A stretch of DNA of 64,000 bases from Xenorhabdus miraniensis (GTDB taxonomy: Bacteria; Pseudomonadota; Gammaproteobacteria; Enterobacterales; Enterobacteriaceae): assembly GCF_002632615.1 (NCBI RefSeq), contig NZ_NITZ01000002.1:246211-310210 (forward strand), in the 5' to 3' direction. The notes under the pieces are model-generated. The model did no database searches, was not told where the DNA came from, and worked only from the letters and a program-made list of their open reading frames with translations. Positions 24,410 to 34,433 of the stretch are shown one piece after another (the stretch's first letter is position 1; each line of letters opens with the position of its first letter). Made by a program: the position numbers and the translations under genes.

Positions 24410-24422
24410 AGGCAGTGAGATA

Positions 24423-24456
24423 AAAAGCCAGTTAGTGAAAGCTAACTGGCTTTTTT
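24423..24456 (+). terminator. atp operon rho-independent terminator
   Basis: Arms AAAAGCCAGTTAG (24423-24435) and CTAACTGGCTTTT (24442-24454) pair perfectly around a 6-base loop and run into TTTTTT. The A tract on the left would let it also work in the opposite direction. Confidence 0.93.
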
Positions 24457-24533
24457 GCATTGCGAAATATGTAGCAATTTATTTCGTAAACAGGTTTACT
24501 TTCATACTTAAAATTGGAATTGTTAGGTTTCTT

Positions 24534-25934
24534 ATGTCTATTAGTGAAAACCGTGCCAGTGAAAACAGTATCGGTGCAAAAAGTGTTGTGATCCTTGCCG
24601 CAGGTAAAGGAACGCGCATGTATTCTGATCTTCCTAAAGTTCTGCACTTGCTGGCTGGTAAACCGATGGTTCAGCATGTCATTGATACCGCAATGGAATT
24701 AGGCACACAAAATGTTCATCTGGTTTATGGACATGGTGGTGACCTGATGAAACAAACACTCTCCAACCAACATTTAAACTGGGTACTGCAAGCTGAACAG
24801 CTTGGTACTGGTCATGCCATGCAGCAGGCCGCCCCGCATTTTTCAGATGATGAAGATATTCTGATCCTTTATGGTGATGTCCCTTTGATCGCGAAAGATA
24901 CCTTAGAGCGTCTGATCGACGTTAAACCAGAAGGCGGTATTGGTTTATTAACGGCTATTTTGGATAACCCAACCGGGTATGGCCGGATCATCCGCGAAAA
25001 TGGCGAAGTAACGGGCATTATCGAACAGAAAGATGCGACGGAAGAACAGCGTAAAATCAACGAAATTAACACCGGTATTTTGGTGGCAAATAGTGGTGAT
25101 TTGAAACGTTGGCTATCCAAGTTGGAAAACAACAACGCACAGGGCGAATATTACCTTACCGATGTTATTGCGATCGCACATAAAGAAGGTCGCCAAATAA
25201 AGGCAGTACACCCAAGCCGATTGAGTGAAATGGAAGGGGTCAATAATCGCCTTCAACTTTCCGCACTGGAACGTATTTACCAGTCTGAACAGGCTGATAA
25301 ACTATTGCTGGCGGGTGTTATGTTATTAGATCCTGCCCGTTTTGATTTGCGTGGAACATTGGAACACGGTCGCGATGTAGTGATTGATACCAATGTGATT
25401 ATTGAAGGCCATGTCACACTGGGAAATAATGTTCATATCGGTTCTGGTTGTATCCTGAAAAATTGCATTATTGGTGATGGCGCGGTAATTAGCCCTTATA
25501 CCGTAATCGAAGATTCTGAACTTGCTGCTGAGTGCACCGTTGGGCCTTTTGCCCGTTTACGTCCCGGTTCTAAACTGGCGGAAAAAGCGCATGTTGGCAA
25601 TTTCGTCGAAATGAAAAAATCCTCTCTTGGCAAAGGTTCCAAGGCGGGTCACCTGACTTACCTTGGTGATTCTGAAATTGGTAATAATGTGAATATTGGT
25701 GCGGGAACGATTACCTGCAACTATGATGGTACCAATAAATTTAAAACCATCATTGGCGATGATGTATTTGTTGGTTCTGATACCCAGCTTGTTGCACCGG
25801 TTACGGTAGCGAAAGGCGCAACTATTGGTGCAGGAACCACAGTAACAAAAAACGTTGCTGAGAACGAATTGGTTATCAGCCGCGTGAAGCAAACCCATAT
25901 TCAGAACTGGCAACGTCCTGTTAAGAAAAAATAA
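24534..25934 (+). CDS. glmU: GlmU, bifunctional GlcNAc-1-P uridyltransferase / GlcN-1-P acetyltransferase
   Basis: A 466-residue two-domain enzyme making UDP-GlcNAc for peptidoglycan and LPS. The N-terminal pyrophosphorylase domain has the [19 protein letters not shown] loop. The C-terminal left-handed beta-helix acetyltransferase has hexapeptide repeats and the [11 protein letters not shown] segment. I chose the ATG at 24534 ([12 protein letters not shown]), giving about 10 residues more than E. coli (456 aa); the open frame extends further upstream but without homology. glmS follows, as in E. coli. Confidence 0.96.
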   Translation: MSISENRASENSIGAKSVVILAAGKGTRMYSDLPKVLHLLAGKPMVQHVIDTAMELGTQNVHLVYGHGGDLMKQTLSNQHLNWVLQAEQLGTGHAMQQAAPHFSDDEDILILYGDVPLIAKDTLERLIDVKPEGGIGLLTAILDNPTGYGRIIRENGEVTGIIEQKDATEEQRKINEINTGILVANSGDLKRWLSKLENNNAQGEYYLTDVIAIAHKEGRQIKAVHPSRLSEMEGVNNRLQLSALERIYQSEQADKLLLAGVMLLDPARFDLRGTLEHGRDVVIDTNVIIEGHVTLGNNVHIGSGCILKNCIIGDGAVISPYTVIEDSELAAECTVGPFARLRPGSKLAEKAHVGNFVEMKKSSLGKGSKAGHLTYLGDSEIGNNVNIGAGTITCNYDGTNKFKTIIGDDVFVGSDTQLVAPVTVAKGATIGAGTTVTKNVAENELVISRVKQTHIQNWQRPVKKK

Positions 25935-26059
25935 ATAAAGATATATCCATAATAATAATCCCCATCTCTACAAAGCTCGGGGACGGCAATAGCCGAAACA
26001 CAATCAGGCTGGCGACATAAAAAGGGCTTTATTTGCCCTGTTCTTAGGAATAAAACAAA

Positions 26060-27889
26060 ATGTGTGGAATTGTTGGTGCAGTAGCACAACGAGATATTGC
26101 AGAAATTCTGATCGAAGGTCTTCGTCGCCTGGAGTACCGAGGTTATGACTCTGCGGGTATGGCTGTCGTTGACAGTGAAAACTGTATGACCCGCCTGCGT
26201 GAAGCGGGTAAAGTACAAATGTTGGCTGATGAAGCAGATAAACAGCCAGTCATTGGTGGCACAGGGATTGCTCATACTCGTTGGGCGACTCACGGTGAAC
26301 CAAACGAACGCAATGCCCATCCTCATCTTTCTGAACATATTGCGGTTGTGCATAACGGCATTATTGAAAACCACGAAGAACTGCGCGAAGAGTTAAAAGC
26401 GCGTGGTTACATCTTCTCTTCTGATACAGATACAGAAACTATCGCCCATCTTGTTCATTGGGAACAGCAGCAAGGCGGCTCATTGCTGGAAGTGGTTCAG
26501 CGAGTGATCCCACAATTGCGTGGCGCTTATGGCACCGTGATTATGGACAGCCGTCATCCTGACGTACTGGTAGCAGCACGTTCCGGCAGCCCATTGGTAA
26601 TTGGTTTGGGTGTTGGGGAAAACTTCCTTGCATCTGACCAACTGGCATTACTGCCAGTGACTCGTCGCTTTATCTATCTGGAAGAAGGTGACATTGCAGA
26701 AATCACCCGCCGTACCGTTCGTATCTTTGATGTACAGGGCGAAGCGGTTGAGCGCGAACAAATTGAATCTAACGTTCAATACGATGCGGGTGACAAAGGT
26801 GTGTACCGTCACTACATGCAGAAAGAGATTTACGAACAGCCAATGGCGATCAAAAGCACATTGGAAGGTCGTTTAAGCAACGGTCAGGTAAATCTGTCAG
26901 AACTGGGCGCTAATGCGGCAGAATTACTGTCCCAGGTTGAGCATATCCAAATTGTTGCCTGCGGCACCTCCTACAATGCGGGAATGGTTTCGCGCTACTG
27001 GTTCGAATCACTGGCAGGTATTCCCTGTGATGTGGAAATCGCCTCAGAATTCCGTTACCGCAAACCCGCGCGCCGTAAAGGCAGCCTGCTGATCACTCTG
27101 TCCCAATCTGGCGAAACGGCGGATACTCTGGCTGCATTGCGTTTATCCAAAGAATTGGGTTACCTGACGTCACTGACCATCTGTAACGTAGCGGGTTCCT
27201 CTCTGGTACGCGAATCTGACTTTACCCTGATGACCAAAGCTGGCGCAGAAATCGGCGTGGCATCCACCAAAGCTTTTACCACGCAGCTAACTGTGCTGCT
27301 CATGCTGGTGGCTTACATGGGACGTTTGAAAGATGCTAATACTGCATTGGAACAAAACATTGTCCATGCCCTGCACGCCCTGCCAAGCCGCATTGAAAGC
27401 ATGTTGTCGAAAGACAAACTCATTGAAGCATTGGCGGAAGATTTCTCTGAAAAACATCATGCGCTGTTCCTTGGCCGTGGCGATCAGTACCCGATCGCAG
27501 TTGAAGGTGCGCTGAAACTGAAAGAGATCTCCTACATTCACGCAGAAGCTTACGCAGCCGGTGAACTGAAACATGGCCCATTGGCACTGATTGACGCGGA
27601 TATGCCAGTGATCATCGTCGCACCGAACAACGAACTGTTGGAAAAACTGAAATCCAACATCGAAGAAGTCCGTGCCCGTGGCGGGTTACTGTACGTCTTC
27701 GCCGATCAGGATGCTGGCTTCACCGACAGTGAAAATATGAAGATCATCTCCCTGCCACACGTAGAAGAGTTGATCGCACCGATCTTCTATACCGTGCCAC
27801 TGCAATTGCTGTCTTACCACGTTGCATTGATCAAAGGTACAGATGTGGATCAGCCACGTAATCTGGCGAAATCGGTGACGGTGGAGTAA
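26060..27889 (+). CDS. glmS: GlmS, glutamine--fructose-6-phosphate aminotransferase
   Basis: A 609-residue enzyme (E. coli 609 with Met) making glucosamine 6-phosphate. The N-terminal glutaminase domain has the Cys2 nucleophile (MCGIVGAV). Two SIS domains follow ([10 protein letters not shown] and SQSGETADT), and the C-terminus ends NLAKSVTVE. The 3' end is the conserved TnsD-binding region of the Tn7 attachment site. No Tn7 ends or tns genes lie downstream, but the accessory block begins there. Confidence 0.97.
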   Translation: MCGIVGAVAQRDIAEILIEGLRRLEYRGYDSAGMAVVDSENCMTRLREAGKVQMLADEADKQPVIGGTGIAHTRWATHGEPNERNAHPHLSEHIAVVHNGIIENHEELREELKARGYIFSSDTDTETIAHLVHWEQQQGGSLLEVVQRVIPQLRGAYGTVIMDSRHPDVLVAARSGSPLVIGLGVGENFLASDQLALLPVTRRFIYLEEGDIAEITRRTVRIFDVQGEAVEREQIESNVQYDAGDKGVYRHYMQKEIYEQPMAIKSTLEGRLSNGQVNLSELGANAAELLSQVEHIQIVACGTSYNAGMVSRYWFESLAGIPCDVEIASEFRYRKPARRKGSLLITLSQSGETADTLAALRLSKELGYLTSLTICNVAGSSLVRESDFTLMTKAGAEIGVASTKAFTTQLTVLLMLVAYMGRLKDANTALEQNIVHALHALPSRIESMLSKDKLIEALAEDFSEKHHALFLGRGDQYPIAVEGALKLKEISYIHAEAYAAGELKHGPLALIDADMPVIIVAPNNELLEKLKSNIEEVRARGGLLYVFADQDAGFTDSENMKIISLPHVEELIAPIFYTVPLQLLSYHVALIKGTDVDQPRNLAKSVTVE

Positions 27890-27955
27890 CCGTATTATGT
27901 GCCACTAATATAGGCATATGGTAAAACTGAATACTTTTTAAATCATTCATATTAT

Positions 27956-27978
27956 ATGTACGGCTGTAAGCCGTACAT
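27956..27978. terminator. Perfect hairpin downstream of glmS
   Basis: Arms ATGTACGGCT (27956-27965) and AGCCGTACAT (27969-27978) pair perfectly around a 3-base loop, 67 bases after the glmS stop. The following AATTGCTTATT is not a strong T tract, so this may be a weak terminator or an mRNA 3' end. Confidence 0.5.
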
Positions 27979-28091
27979 AATTGCTTATTATCCCACCAAA
28001 TGCTATCTTCCATCAGTACGATAAATAAGCATTCACAGAGGATAGTCCTACAATAAAACCCACCCAACGAGTAAAACTGGAGTAACTATAA

Positions 28092-28397
28092 ATGGCAACG
28101 ATATCAGTGGAAAAAACGCTCAAAGAGGCTAAAAATGCCCGTGTAGAGTTAAAAACCAGCACAGAACTAAAAGAAATCTTACGTCAGGCCGCGCAGGTTG
28201 CCGGTGTTGATTTAAGTGCTTTTATCTTGAATGCGGCTTTCGAACGAGCTGAAGAAGTTCTAGAAAACCAAAAACGGCGTGAGTTAGATGAAAAAAACTG
28301 GCGTACCTTGAATGTACTGATTGCTGAACCTGCCTCTCCAACACTTGCTTTATGTGCTTTGATGAGAAAGAACAAAGATGGAAAAGCGACTAAATGA
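28092..28397 (+). CDS. DUF1778-type antitoxin (TacA-like)
   Basis: A 101-residue protein with an N-terminal ribbon-helix-helix region and the family pattern ELKTSTELKEILRQAAQVAGVDLSAFILNAA (residues about 20-50, shown here in part), followed by a charged C-terminal tail that would neutralise the toxin. This is the DUF1778 family, antitoxins paired with GNAT toxins such as Salmonella TacA/TacT. It overlaps the next gene by 20 bases, typical of such pairs. GGAG precedes the ATG. Confidence 0.9.
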   Translation: MATISVEKTLKEAKNARVELKTSTELKEILRQAAQVAGVDLSAFILNAAFERAEEVLENQKRRELDEKNWRTLNVLIAEPASPTLALCALMRKNKDGKATK

Positions 28398-28920
28398 AAT
28401 CATGGTTGAATACATTTGTGTAAACTATCAGAACGATATGACATACCCGGGTCAAAAAGCCTTTGATTGTGGCAATCATGTTATTAATCGTTACGTTCGC
28501 AATAGTCTTAAGAGTAACGTCGCCAATGGAAATTGTGTTGCCAAAGTCCTAATTGACACCAAAACTGGGAAATTACTTGGAGTCTGTAGTTTTACTGGCT
28601 ATTCACTGGCAAAATCTCGGCTCAGTGGCGTATTAAGCGGCTCGATGTCAAGTGACCTTTCTGTCGTTCGTTTGGTGGTGCTGGGAGTATCAGTTAAACA
28701 CCAAAAGAAAGGATATGGTCATATTTTAATGAGGGAATTTTTAGAGCATGTCATTAAAGTTCATAATGTGATGCCAATTAAGGGAATATTTTTGGATGCT
28801 GATCCTGATGCTGTTGCATTTTACACACTTCTCGGATTTGTTGAATTGAGAATTCCTGCATCCAATGGAACAATCCCCATGTTTTTAAAAATTCAGGATT
28901 TATTGGCAGCTATAAAGTAA
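28378..28920 (+). CDS. GNAT acetyltransferase toxin (TacT-like)
   Basis: A 180-residue GNAT-fold protein. The acetyl-CoA binding segment VVLGVSVKHQKKGYGHILM (V-x-x-x-x-G-x-G pattern) and the C-terminal LDADPDAVAFYTLLGF are visible. TacT-type toxins acetylate the amino group of aminoacyl-tRNAs, blocking translation. It follows its DUF1778 partner with overlap. The start could also be the ATG at 28402, just after the antitoxin stop. It opens the accessory block after glmS. Confidence 0.88.
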   Translation: MEKRLNEIMVEYICVNYQNDMTYPGQKAFDCGNHVINRYVRNSLKSNVANGNCVAKVLIDTKTGKLLGVCSFTGYSLAKSRLSGVLSGSMSSDLSVVRLVVLGVSVKHQKKGYGHILMREFLEHVIKVHNVMPIKGIFLDADPDAVAFYTLLGFVELRIPASNGTIPMFLKIQDLLAAIK

Positions 28921-29231
28921 CAGCTGTTTATTTTTTGAATAACTAAATTTCAATGTGCTGTCTCATTTTTCCTGCACAATTCTTAGGGATACCATCAGCT
29001 ATACGTAAGCTGACTGGATTTTTATTGGGCTCGTGGCGTCGAGACAGGCGCTGTTTTCAATTCGGCGGAATGTTGGCGATCCGATGGTTTTAGTTTCACA
29101 TTTTATTTTTATGTTATAAGAGTGTCAGTATTTATTGTGATGTATCAGGGATTCTTGACTACGCTTAAACAGTAAGTTGCTGTGATTAAGGCAATGATTT
29201 AACTGTTTAACGAAGAATATGAACCACGAGC
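28921..29231. other. Gap between the TA pair and the type III RM system
   Basis: 311 bases without a convincing ORF. A small hairpin CAGCT-atacgta-AGCTG lies near 28993. The last 100 bases are AT-rich and likely hold the promoter of the modification gene, but no clear -35/-10 pair stands out. Confidence 0.5.
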
Positions 29232-31160
29232 ATGAGTTTTGCTCAGTTGGCAATAAATGGAATTCCTCTGATGACAATTGAAAAAATCACCCTGAACTAC
29301 CCAGAATCCAAAAGTACAGATATCACTCAAGAAAACATCTATCAACTCAAACAACTCTTTCCCGACGCATTTTTTGAAGGAAAAATCGATTTTGAAGCCT
29401 TAAAAGCTATTCTTGGTGAAGCTGTTGATGATTCAGATGAGCGCTATAACTTCACTTGGCATGGTAAGGCTCGCGCGCGTCAAATTGCCCAAACTCTATC
29501 AACAGGTACGCTACGTCCATGCAAGGAGGAGAGTGTTAATTGGGATACTACTGAAAATCTGTTTATTGAAGGTGATAACCTTGAAGTACTTAAAATATTA
29601 CAGAAGTCTTACCATAAAAAGGTAAAGATGATCTATATCGATCCGCCCTATAACACAGGTAAGGATTTTGTTTATAAAGATAATTTTCAGGATAACATTA
29701 GAAATTATCTTTCGATAACAGGACAAGTAGATAGTGATGGTCATAAACTATCTACCAACTCTGAAACGTCGGGCAGATATCATTCTGATTGGCTAAATAT
29801 GATTTATCCTCGCTTAAAATTAGCGAGAAACCTACTGCGAGAAGATGGGAATATTTTCATCTCTATTGATGATGCAGAGATCCACAATTTGCGCCAAATA
29901 TGTAATGAAGTTTTTGGTGAAGAGAATTTTGTAGCTGAGATGGTATGGCAATCAAAAAGTGGTGGTGGCCATGATGAAAAGAATATAGTTCGTGAGAATG
30001 AATATATTCTTGTTTTTGCAAAGAATAAAAATAGCGTGTATTTCGGTAGATATGAAATAGAAAACTCAAATTATAAACTACAAGATGAATTTATTTCTGA
30101 ACGTGGAAAATATCTACTAAACAAGCTAGATAGGAGTATGAAGCCAAGTCATTACAGCGAAGCACTTAATTATCCAATTGTAGCCCCAGATGGGAGCCAA
30201 ATTTGGCCAGGAGGGAAAAATGAAAAATCTCCAGACTGGAACTGGCGATGGAGTAAAAAAAAATATCATTGGGGGATTGAAAGTAAATTCCTTGAGATAA
30301 AAAAAGGCACTAATGGTGAATGGGCTGTTTATTCAAAGCAATATGAAAAGGTTGATCATAATAACAATGTGGTTGAGAGAAACTATCCATACCGTAGTGT
30401 AATTACTTCTTCAATTTGTAACACGACCCAAGGAAATCAAGATATTATAAAGGTCTTTGGTGCGAGTGTATTCGATTATACGAAACCTGTGGCATTAATG
30501 GAGCATCTGATTAAGGCCTCTGGAACCAAAGATACTGATATAGTACTAGACGTTTTCTCTGGTAGTGCTACAGCTTTTTGTGCAATTAATAATTTAAATG
30601 AAAAAATTGGAACAAATATTCACTTTATTGGTGTGCAGCTTCCTGAAATGACACCTGAGAAAAGCGTTGCAAGGAAAAATGGTTACAAGAGGATTTCTGA
30701 TGTATCAAAGGCACGGATGAAACTAACAGAACCTAACCAAAAATATGGATTTAAAGTATTTAAGCTTGATGAAACTAATATCCGCTCTTGGGATGTTAAC
30801 TTCGATAATTTAGAGCCAGCACTTAAACTTGCATTAAAATCAATTAAAGATGATCGCTCGGCAGAAGACGTTCTTTATGAAATCCTACTTAAATACGGCC
30901 TTGAATTAACCACGCAAGTAGATGAAAAAATCATAGAGGGCAAAAAAGTCTTTGTTATTGGCTCAGGTACCTTAATGGTTTGCCTGGACGATGGCATCAC
31001 GGAACAGGTGGTTGAGGGTATCGCTAAACTGAAAGAAAAACTCAATCCAGAAAGTACCCAAGTCGTTTTTAAAGACCAAGGCTTTGCAGACAGTGTAGTT
31101 AAAACCAATGTGATTCAGATCCTGAAGCAGCATGGTATCAACGATGTGAAGAGCATTTAA
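29232..31160 (+). CDS. mod: Type III restriction-modification system, Mod DNA methyltransferase
   Basis: A 642-residue N6-adenine methyltransferase of the type III Mod (EcoP1I/EcoP15I) family. The catalytic motif is DPPYNTG, starting at Asp137, after GDNLEVLK. The SAM motif DVFSGSAT lies in the C-terminal half: a beta-class order with the catalytic motif first. Mod also carries the target recognition domain between them (about 210-420). It starts at ATG 29232; ATG 29271 (MTIEKITLNYPESK) is an alternative. No phase-variable simple repeats are visible. The stop is 7 bases before the Res start. Confidence 0.93.
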   Translation: MSFAQLAINGIPLMTIEKITLNYPESKSTDITQENIYQLKQLFPDAFFEGKIDFEALKAILGEAVDDSDERYNFTWHGKARARQIAQTLSTGTLRPCKEESVNWDTTENLFIEGDNLEVLKILQKSYHKKVKMIYIDPPYNTGKDFVYKDNFQDNIRNYLSITGQVDSDGHKLSTNSETSGRYHSDWLNMIYPRLKLARNLLREDGNIFISIDDAEIHNLRQICNEVFGEENFVAEMVWQSKSGGGHDEKNIVRENEYILVFAKNKNSVYFGRYEIENSNYKLQDEFISERGKYLLNKLDRSMKPSHYSEALNYPIVAPDGSQIWPGGKNEKSPDWNWRWSKKKYHWGIESKFLEIKKGTNGEWAVYSKQYEKVDHNNNVVERNYPYRSVITSSICNTTQGNQDIIKVFGASVFDYTKPVALMEHLIKASGTKDTDIVLDVFSGSATAFCAINNLNEKIGTNIHFIGVQLPEMTPEKSVARKNGYKRISDVSKARMKLTEPNQKYGFKVFKLDETNIRSWDVNFDNLEPALKLALKSIKDDRSAEDVLYEILLKYGLELTTQVDEKIIEGKKVFVIGSGTLMVCLDDGITEQVVEGIAKLKEKLNPESTQVVFKDQGFADSVVKTNVIQILKQHGINDVKSI

Positions 31161-31167
31161 GGTGGTG

Positions 31168-34100
31168 ATGATGAAGATTCAATTTAGATCGGATTTATCA
31201 CACCAAATCGATGCGGTTGAAGCTGTCTTAGGTGTGTTTGCAGGGCAAGAAACATTTCAATCTAATTTCACTGTTATTGATAATATGTTGGCGAATCAGC
31301 AACTAAATATCTTTGGTAAAAATAACGACCTCGGTGTCGGAAATGCTCTTACCTTATTGCCTGATGAAATTTATGCCAACACGCGTAATGTCCAGTTAAA
31401 GAATGGCTTGCCACAGGTTGAAAACGCAAAGCAAGAACTGCCCAGTCTGGATTTCAGTGTTGAGATGGAAACGGGTACAGGTAAAACCTATGTGTACCTG
31501 CGTTCTATCTTTGAGCTAAATCAGCGTCATGGACTAACAAAGTTTATTATCGTAGTGCCGTCTATTGCGATTAAAGAAGGCGTCTATAAATCACTGCAAA
31601 TTACTGAGCAGCATTTCCGTGAGCAGTATAAAAGCGTCCAGTATGACTATTTTGTCTATGATTCATCAAGACGCGAACAGATCCGTAATTTTGCGACCAA
31701 TGATTACATCCAAATCATGGTGATCAATATTGATGCGTTCAGTAAGTCATTCACCGATCCTACGAAAGAAACTACAGCGAATCTGATTCACCGTACCGAT
31801 GACAGATTGAACGGAATGAAGCCTATTGAATTTATTCAGGCGACTCGTCCAGTCGTCATTATTGACGAACCACAGTCAGTGGTATCAACGGAAAACCGAA
31901 AAGAAGCGATTGGTAGCTTAAAACCGCTGTGTACATTCCGTTATTCAGCCACATTGAAGGAAGCGCCGCACTTGCTGTATAAACTTGACGCTATTGATGC
32001 CTACGAACGCAAACTGGTTAAGCAAATTGAGGTTGCTTCTCTGGATGTTAAGGATGGGCACAACCAAGCCTACATTAAGCTAGTGAGTGTTGATAATAAG
32101 ACATCCCCCATTTCTGCCAAGATTGAAATTGACGCTCAAACGCGCACTGGCAAGCTGCAACCACGTAAGGTAATCACCATCAAAGATAGGCAAGTCAATG
32201 ACTTGTTCGAGCTTTCGGGTAGGCGTAGTGTTTATGAAGGCTATGTCGTAAACGATATTTATTGCGAAGAAGGTAATGAGTATATTGATTTTACCAGTCG
32301 CGATGAAATTGTGCGCCTTGGGCAAGCGATTGGTGAAGTGGATGCAGAGGCCTTTAAGCGCATTCAAATAGCCAAAACTATCGAAGAGCATCTGGAAAAA
32401 GAGCTGAAGTTCTACCACAAGGTAACAACGGGTTATGACAAGCTCGACCACCCGAAGATCCTAAGCCAGAAAGGGATTAAGGTGCTGAGTCTGTTCTTTA
32501 TCGATAGGGTTGCTAACTACCGCGGCTACTCTACAAATGGCGTTCCTGTGCAGGGTAAGTTTGCTAGGTGGTTTGAAGAAGAGTTTGCCAGGCAGGTTAG
32601 CAAGCCCAAGTACCGCGCGTTGTACCCGAAAATCTGGGATAAAGATGGCGATCAATACACCATCAACGAAGCCGCGTTACAAGAACTCACTCAAACAGTG
32701 CATGGTGGCTACTTTGCACAGGACAAGAAAAAAGATGCCTCTGGCAACCCTCAGTTCGCTGACTCGAAGCTGTCATCTAAAGGCGAAGGAGGGAAAACCG
32801 CGGCCGATGAGTCGGCTTATAATCTGATCATGAAAGACAAAGAAAAGCTTCTATCTATAGATGAGAAGCTGCGTTTTATCTTTTCACATTCAGCACTGAA
32901 AGAAGGCTGGGACAACCCGAATGTTTTCCAGATCTGTACGTTGAATGAAACCAATTCAATCACTAAAAAACGACAGGAAATCGGTCGTGGCCTACGTTTA
33001 GCTGTTGATCAATCGGGTGAGCGTGTGCCTTACGGTTTTGAGGTAAATACGCTGACCGTTATGGCAAACGAATCTTATGAAGACTTTGTTTCTGAACTGC
33101 AAAAAGAGATTGAAGCGGAAGAAGGCATTAAATTTGGTGCTGTTGAGTCTCACCAATTTGCCAACATTATTGTTTTTGGCGGACTGGATCAGAAAACCTT
33201 CTTGGGAGCGAGGAAGTCAGAAGAGATCTTCCAGCACCTTCTGTCTCAAGGTTATATTGATGGCAAAGGTAAGATTCAGAATGCGCTGAAAATTGCCATC
33301 AATAATAACGAGGTGAGCCTTCCTTCCAGTGTCGCTGAGCATACTAATACCATCGTTGCCACATTGAAGAAGTTGGCAAAAGGTTTGAATGTGAAAAAAC
33401 ACGAAGAGAAGCGCTCTGTAGCTTTGTGTGAAGATACAAATGGTAAGCAGGTTGTACTTGGTGAGGCCTTTAAAGCTCTTTGGGGGCGTATTAAATACAA
33501 AACGACTTATCGTGTTAACTTTAATACCAACGAACTGGTTGAAAACTGTATCAAGGAAATTAGAGCGAACGTGGTGGTAGCCAGTGCCAAATTTCAGTAC
33601 ACCAAGGTTAAAGTTGCGGTTACTGAAGCTGAACTGGAAGCCTATGATGAGAAAACAAAAATCCAATATTACCGCAATCGTAACTTCCAGTTGCCAGATA
33701 TCGTGACTTATCTGACCGATCAAACCAATCTGACCCGTCAGACAATTATCGATATTCTGCTGGGTTTGGGCGATAAACTGGAAGCCTTCAAAAACAATCC
33801 TCAGCGTTTTATCGAGTTAGTTGGTGAAGCTATCCGTAAACAAATGCGAATTGTCATTGTAAATGGTGTTAAATACCATCGTCTTGGTGACGAAGCATAC
33901 TATGCCCAAGAGCTTTTCCAAGAAGAAGAGCTGACTGGCTACCTCAAGGATATGGTGAAAGCTGAAAAGTCGGTATATGACTACGTTATTTGCGATTCAG
34001 ATACTGAGTTTAACTTCGCCGAAAAGCTAGAAAGAGCTGAAGAAGTGAAGATTTATTCCAAGCTGCCATCTTGGTTCAAGATTGATACCCCTCTGGGCAG

Positions 34101-34344
34101 TTACAATCCTGACTGGGCGGTATTAGTTGACAAAGATGATGGAACCGGGGAACAGCTTTACTTCGTGGTTGAAACGAAATCAAGTATATTCTCAGATGAT
34201 CTGCGTGAGGCTGAACAGGCTAAGATCAAGTGTGGCGTTGAGCATTTCAATGCGCTAAGCAAAGACAAAGGTGGCAAAGAGATGCCCAACGCTGCCAAAT
34301 TTGTCAAAGCCGATAACTTTGATACGTTCAGTGCTCATTTTTAA
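31168..34344 (+). CDS. res: Type III restriction-modification system, Res endonuclease/helicase
   Basis: A 1058-residue SF2 helicase-nuclease. Walker A is TGTGKT at about residues 102-107, the DEAD-type motif reads IIDEPQS, and motif VI is in KKRQEIGRGLRL. Near the C-terminus, NPDWAVLVDKDDG followed by VVETKSS is the PD-(D/E)xK nuclease site of type III Res subunits. With Mod it would cut unmethylated DNA carrying head-to-head sites. The start is taken at ATG 31168, preceded by AAGG; GTG 31162 and ATG 31171 are alternatives. The frame is intact, so the system looks functional. Confidence 0.93.
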   Translation: MMKIQFRSDLSHQIDAVEAVLGVFAGQETFQSNFTVIDNMLANQQLNIFGKNNDLGVGNALTLLPDEIYANTRNVQLKNGLPQVENAKQELPSLDFSVEMETGTGKTYVYLRSIFELNQRHGLTKFIIVVPSIAIKEGVYKSLQITEQHFREQYKSVQYDYFVYDSSRREQIRNFATNDYIQIMVINIDAFSKSFTDPTKETTANLIHRTDDRLNGMKPIEFIQATRPVVIIDEPQSVVSTENRKEAIGSLKPLCTFRYSATLKEAPHLLYKLDAIDAYERKLVKQIEVASLDVKDGHNQAYIKLVSVDNKTSPISAKIEIDAQTRTGKLQPRKVITIKDRQVNDLFELSGRRSVYEGYVVNDIYCEEGNEYIDFTSRDEIVRLGQAIGEVDAEAFKRIQIAKTIEEHLEKELKFYHKVTTGYDKLDHPKILSQKGIKVLSLFFIDRVANYRGYSTNGVPVQGKFARWFEEEFARQVSKPKYRALYPKIWDKDGDQYTINEAALQELTQTVHGGYFAQDKKKDASGNPQFADSKLSSKGEGGKTAADESAYNLIMKDKEKLLSIDEKLRFIFSHSALKEGWDNPNVFQICTLNETNSITKKRQEIGRGLRLAVDQSGERVPYGFEVNTLTVMANESYEDFVSELQKEIEAEEGIKFGAVESHQFANIIVFGGLDQKTFLGARKSEEIFQHLLSQGYIDGKGKIQNALKIAINNNEVSLPSSVAEHTNTIVATLKKLAKGLNVKKHEEKRSVALCEDTNGKQVVLGEAFKALWGRIKYKTTYRVNFNTNELVENCIKEIRANVVVASAKFQYTKVKVAVTEAELEAYDEKTKIQYYRNRNFQLPDIVTYLTDQTNLTRQTIIDILLGLGDKLEAFKNNPQRFIELVGEAIRKQMRIVIVNGVKYHRLGDEAYYAQELFQEEELTGYLKDMVKAEKSVYDYVICDSDTEFNFAEKLERAEEVKIYSKLPSWFKIDTPLGSYNPDWAVLVDKDDGTGEQLYFVVETKSSIFSDDLREAEQAKIKCGVEHFNALSKDKGGKEMPNAAKFVKADNFDTFSAHF

Positions 34345-34433
34345 CCTTAATGGCGCCAAGGCACTAGCAATAGTGCCTTCTAGATATTGACAAGGTGCTG
34401 GTTTTTATCCGGCGCTTTGCTTTAGTGATAAAA

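Noticed and set aside
26023..26039. Terminator between glmU and glmS
   Set aside because: AGGGC/GCCCT is a 5-base stem with a 7-base loop and no T tract, 20 bases before glmS; the two genes are normally co-transcribed, so it is not listed as a terminator.
27855..27916. Tn7 insertion at the glmS attachment site
   Set aside because: The target sequence is present, but no tns genes, Tn7 end repeats or target duplication are seen nearby.
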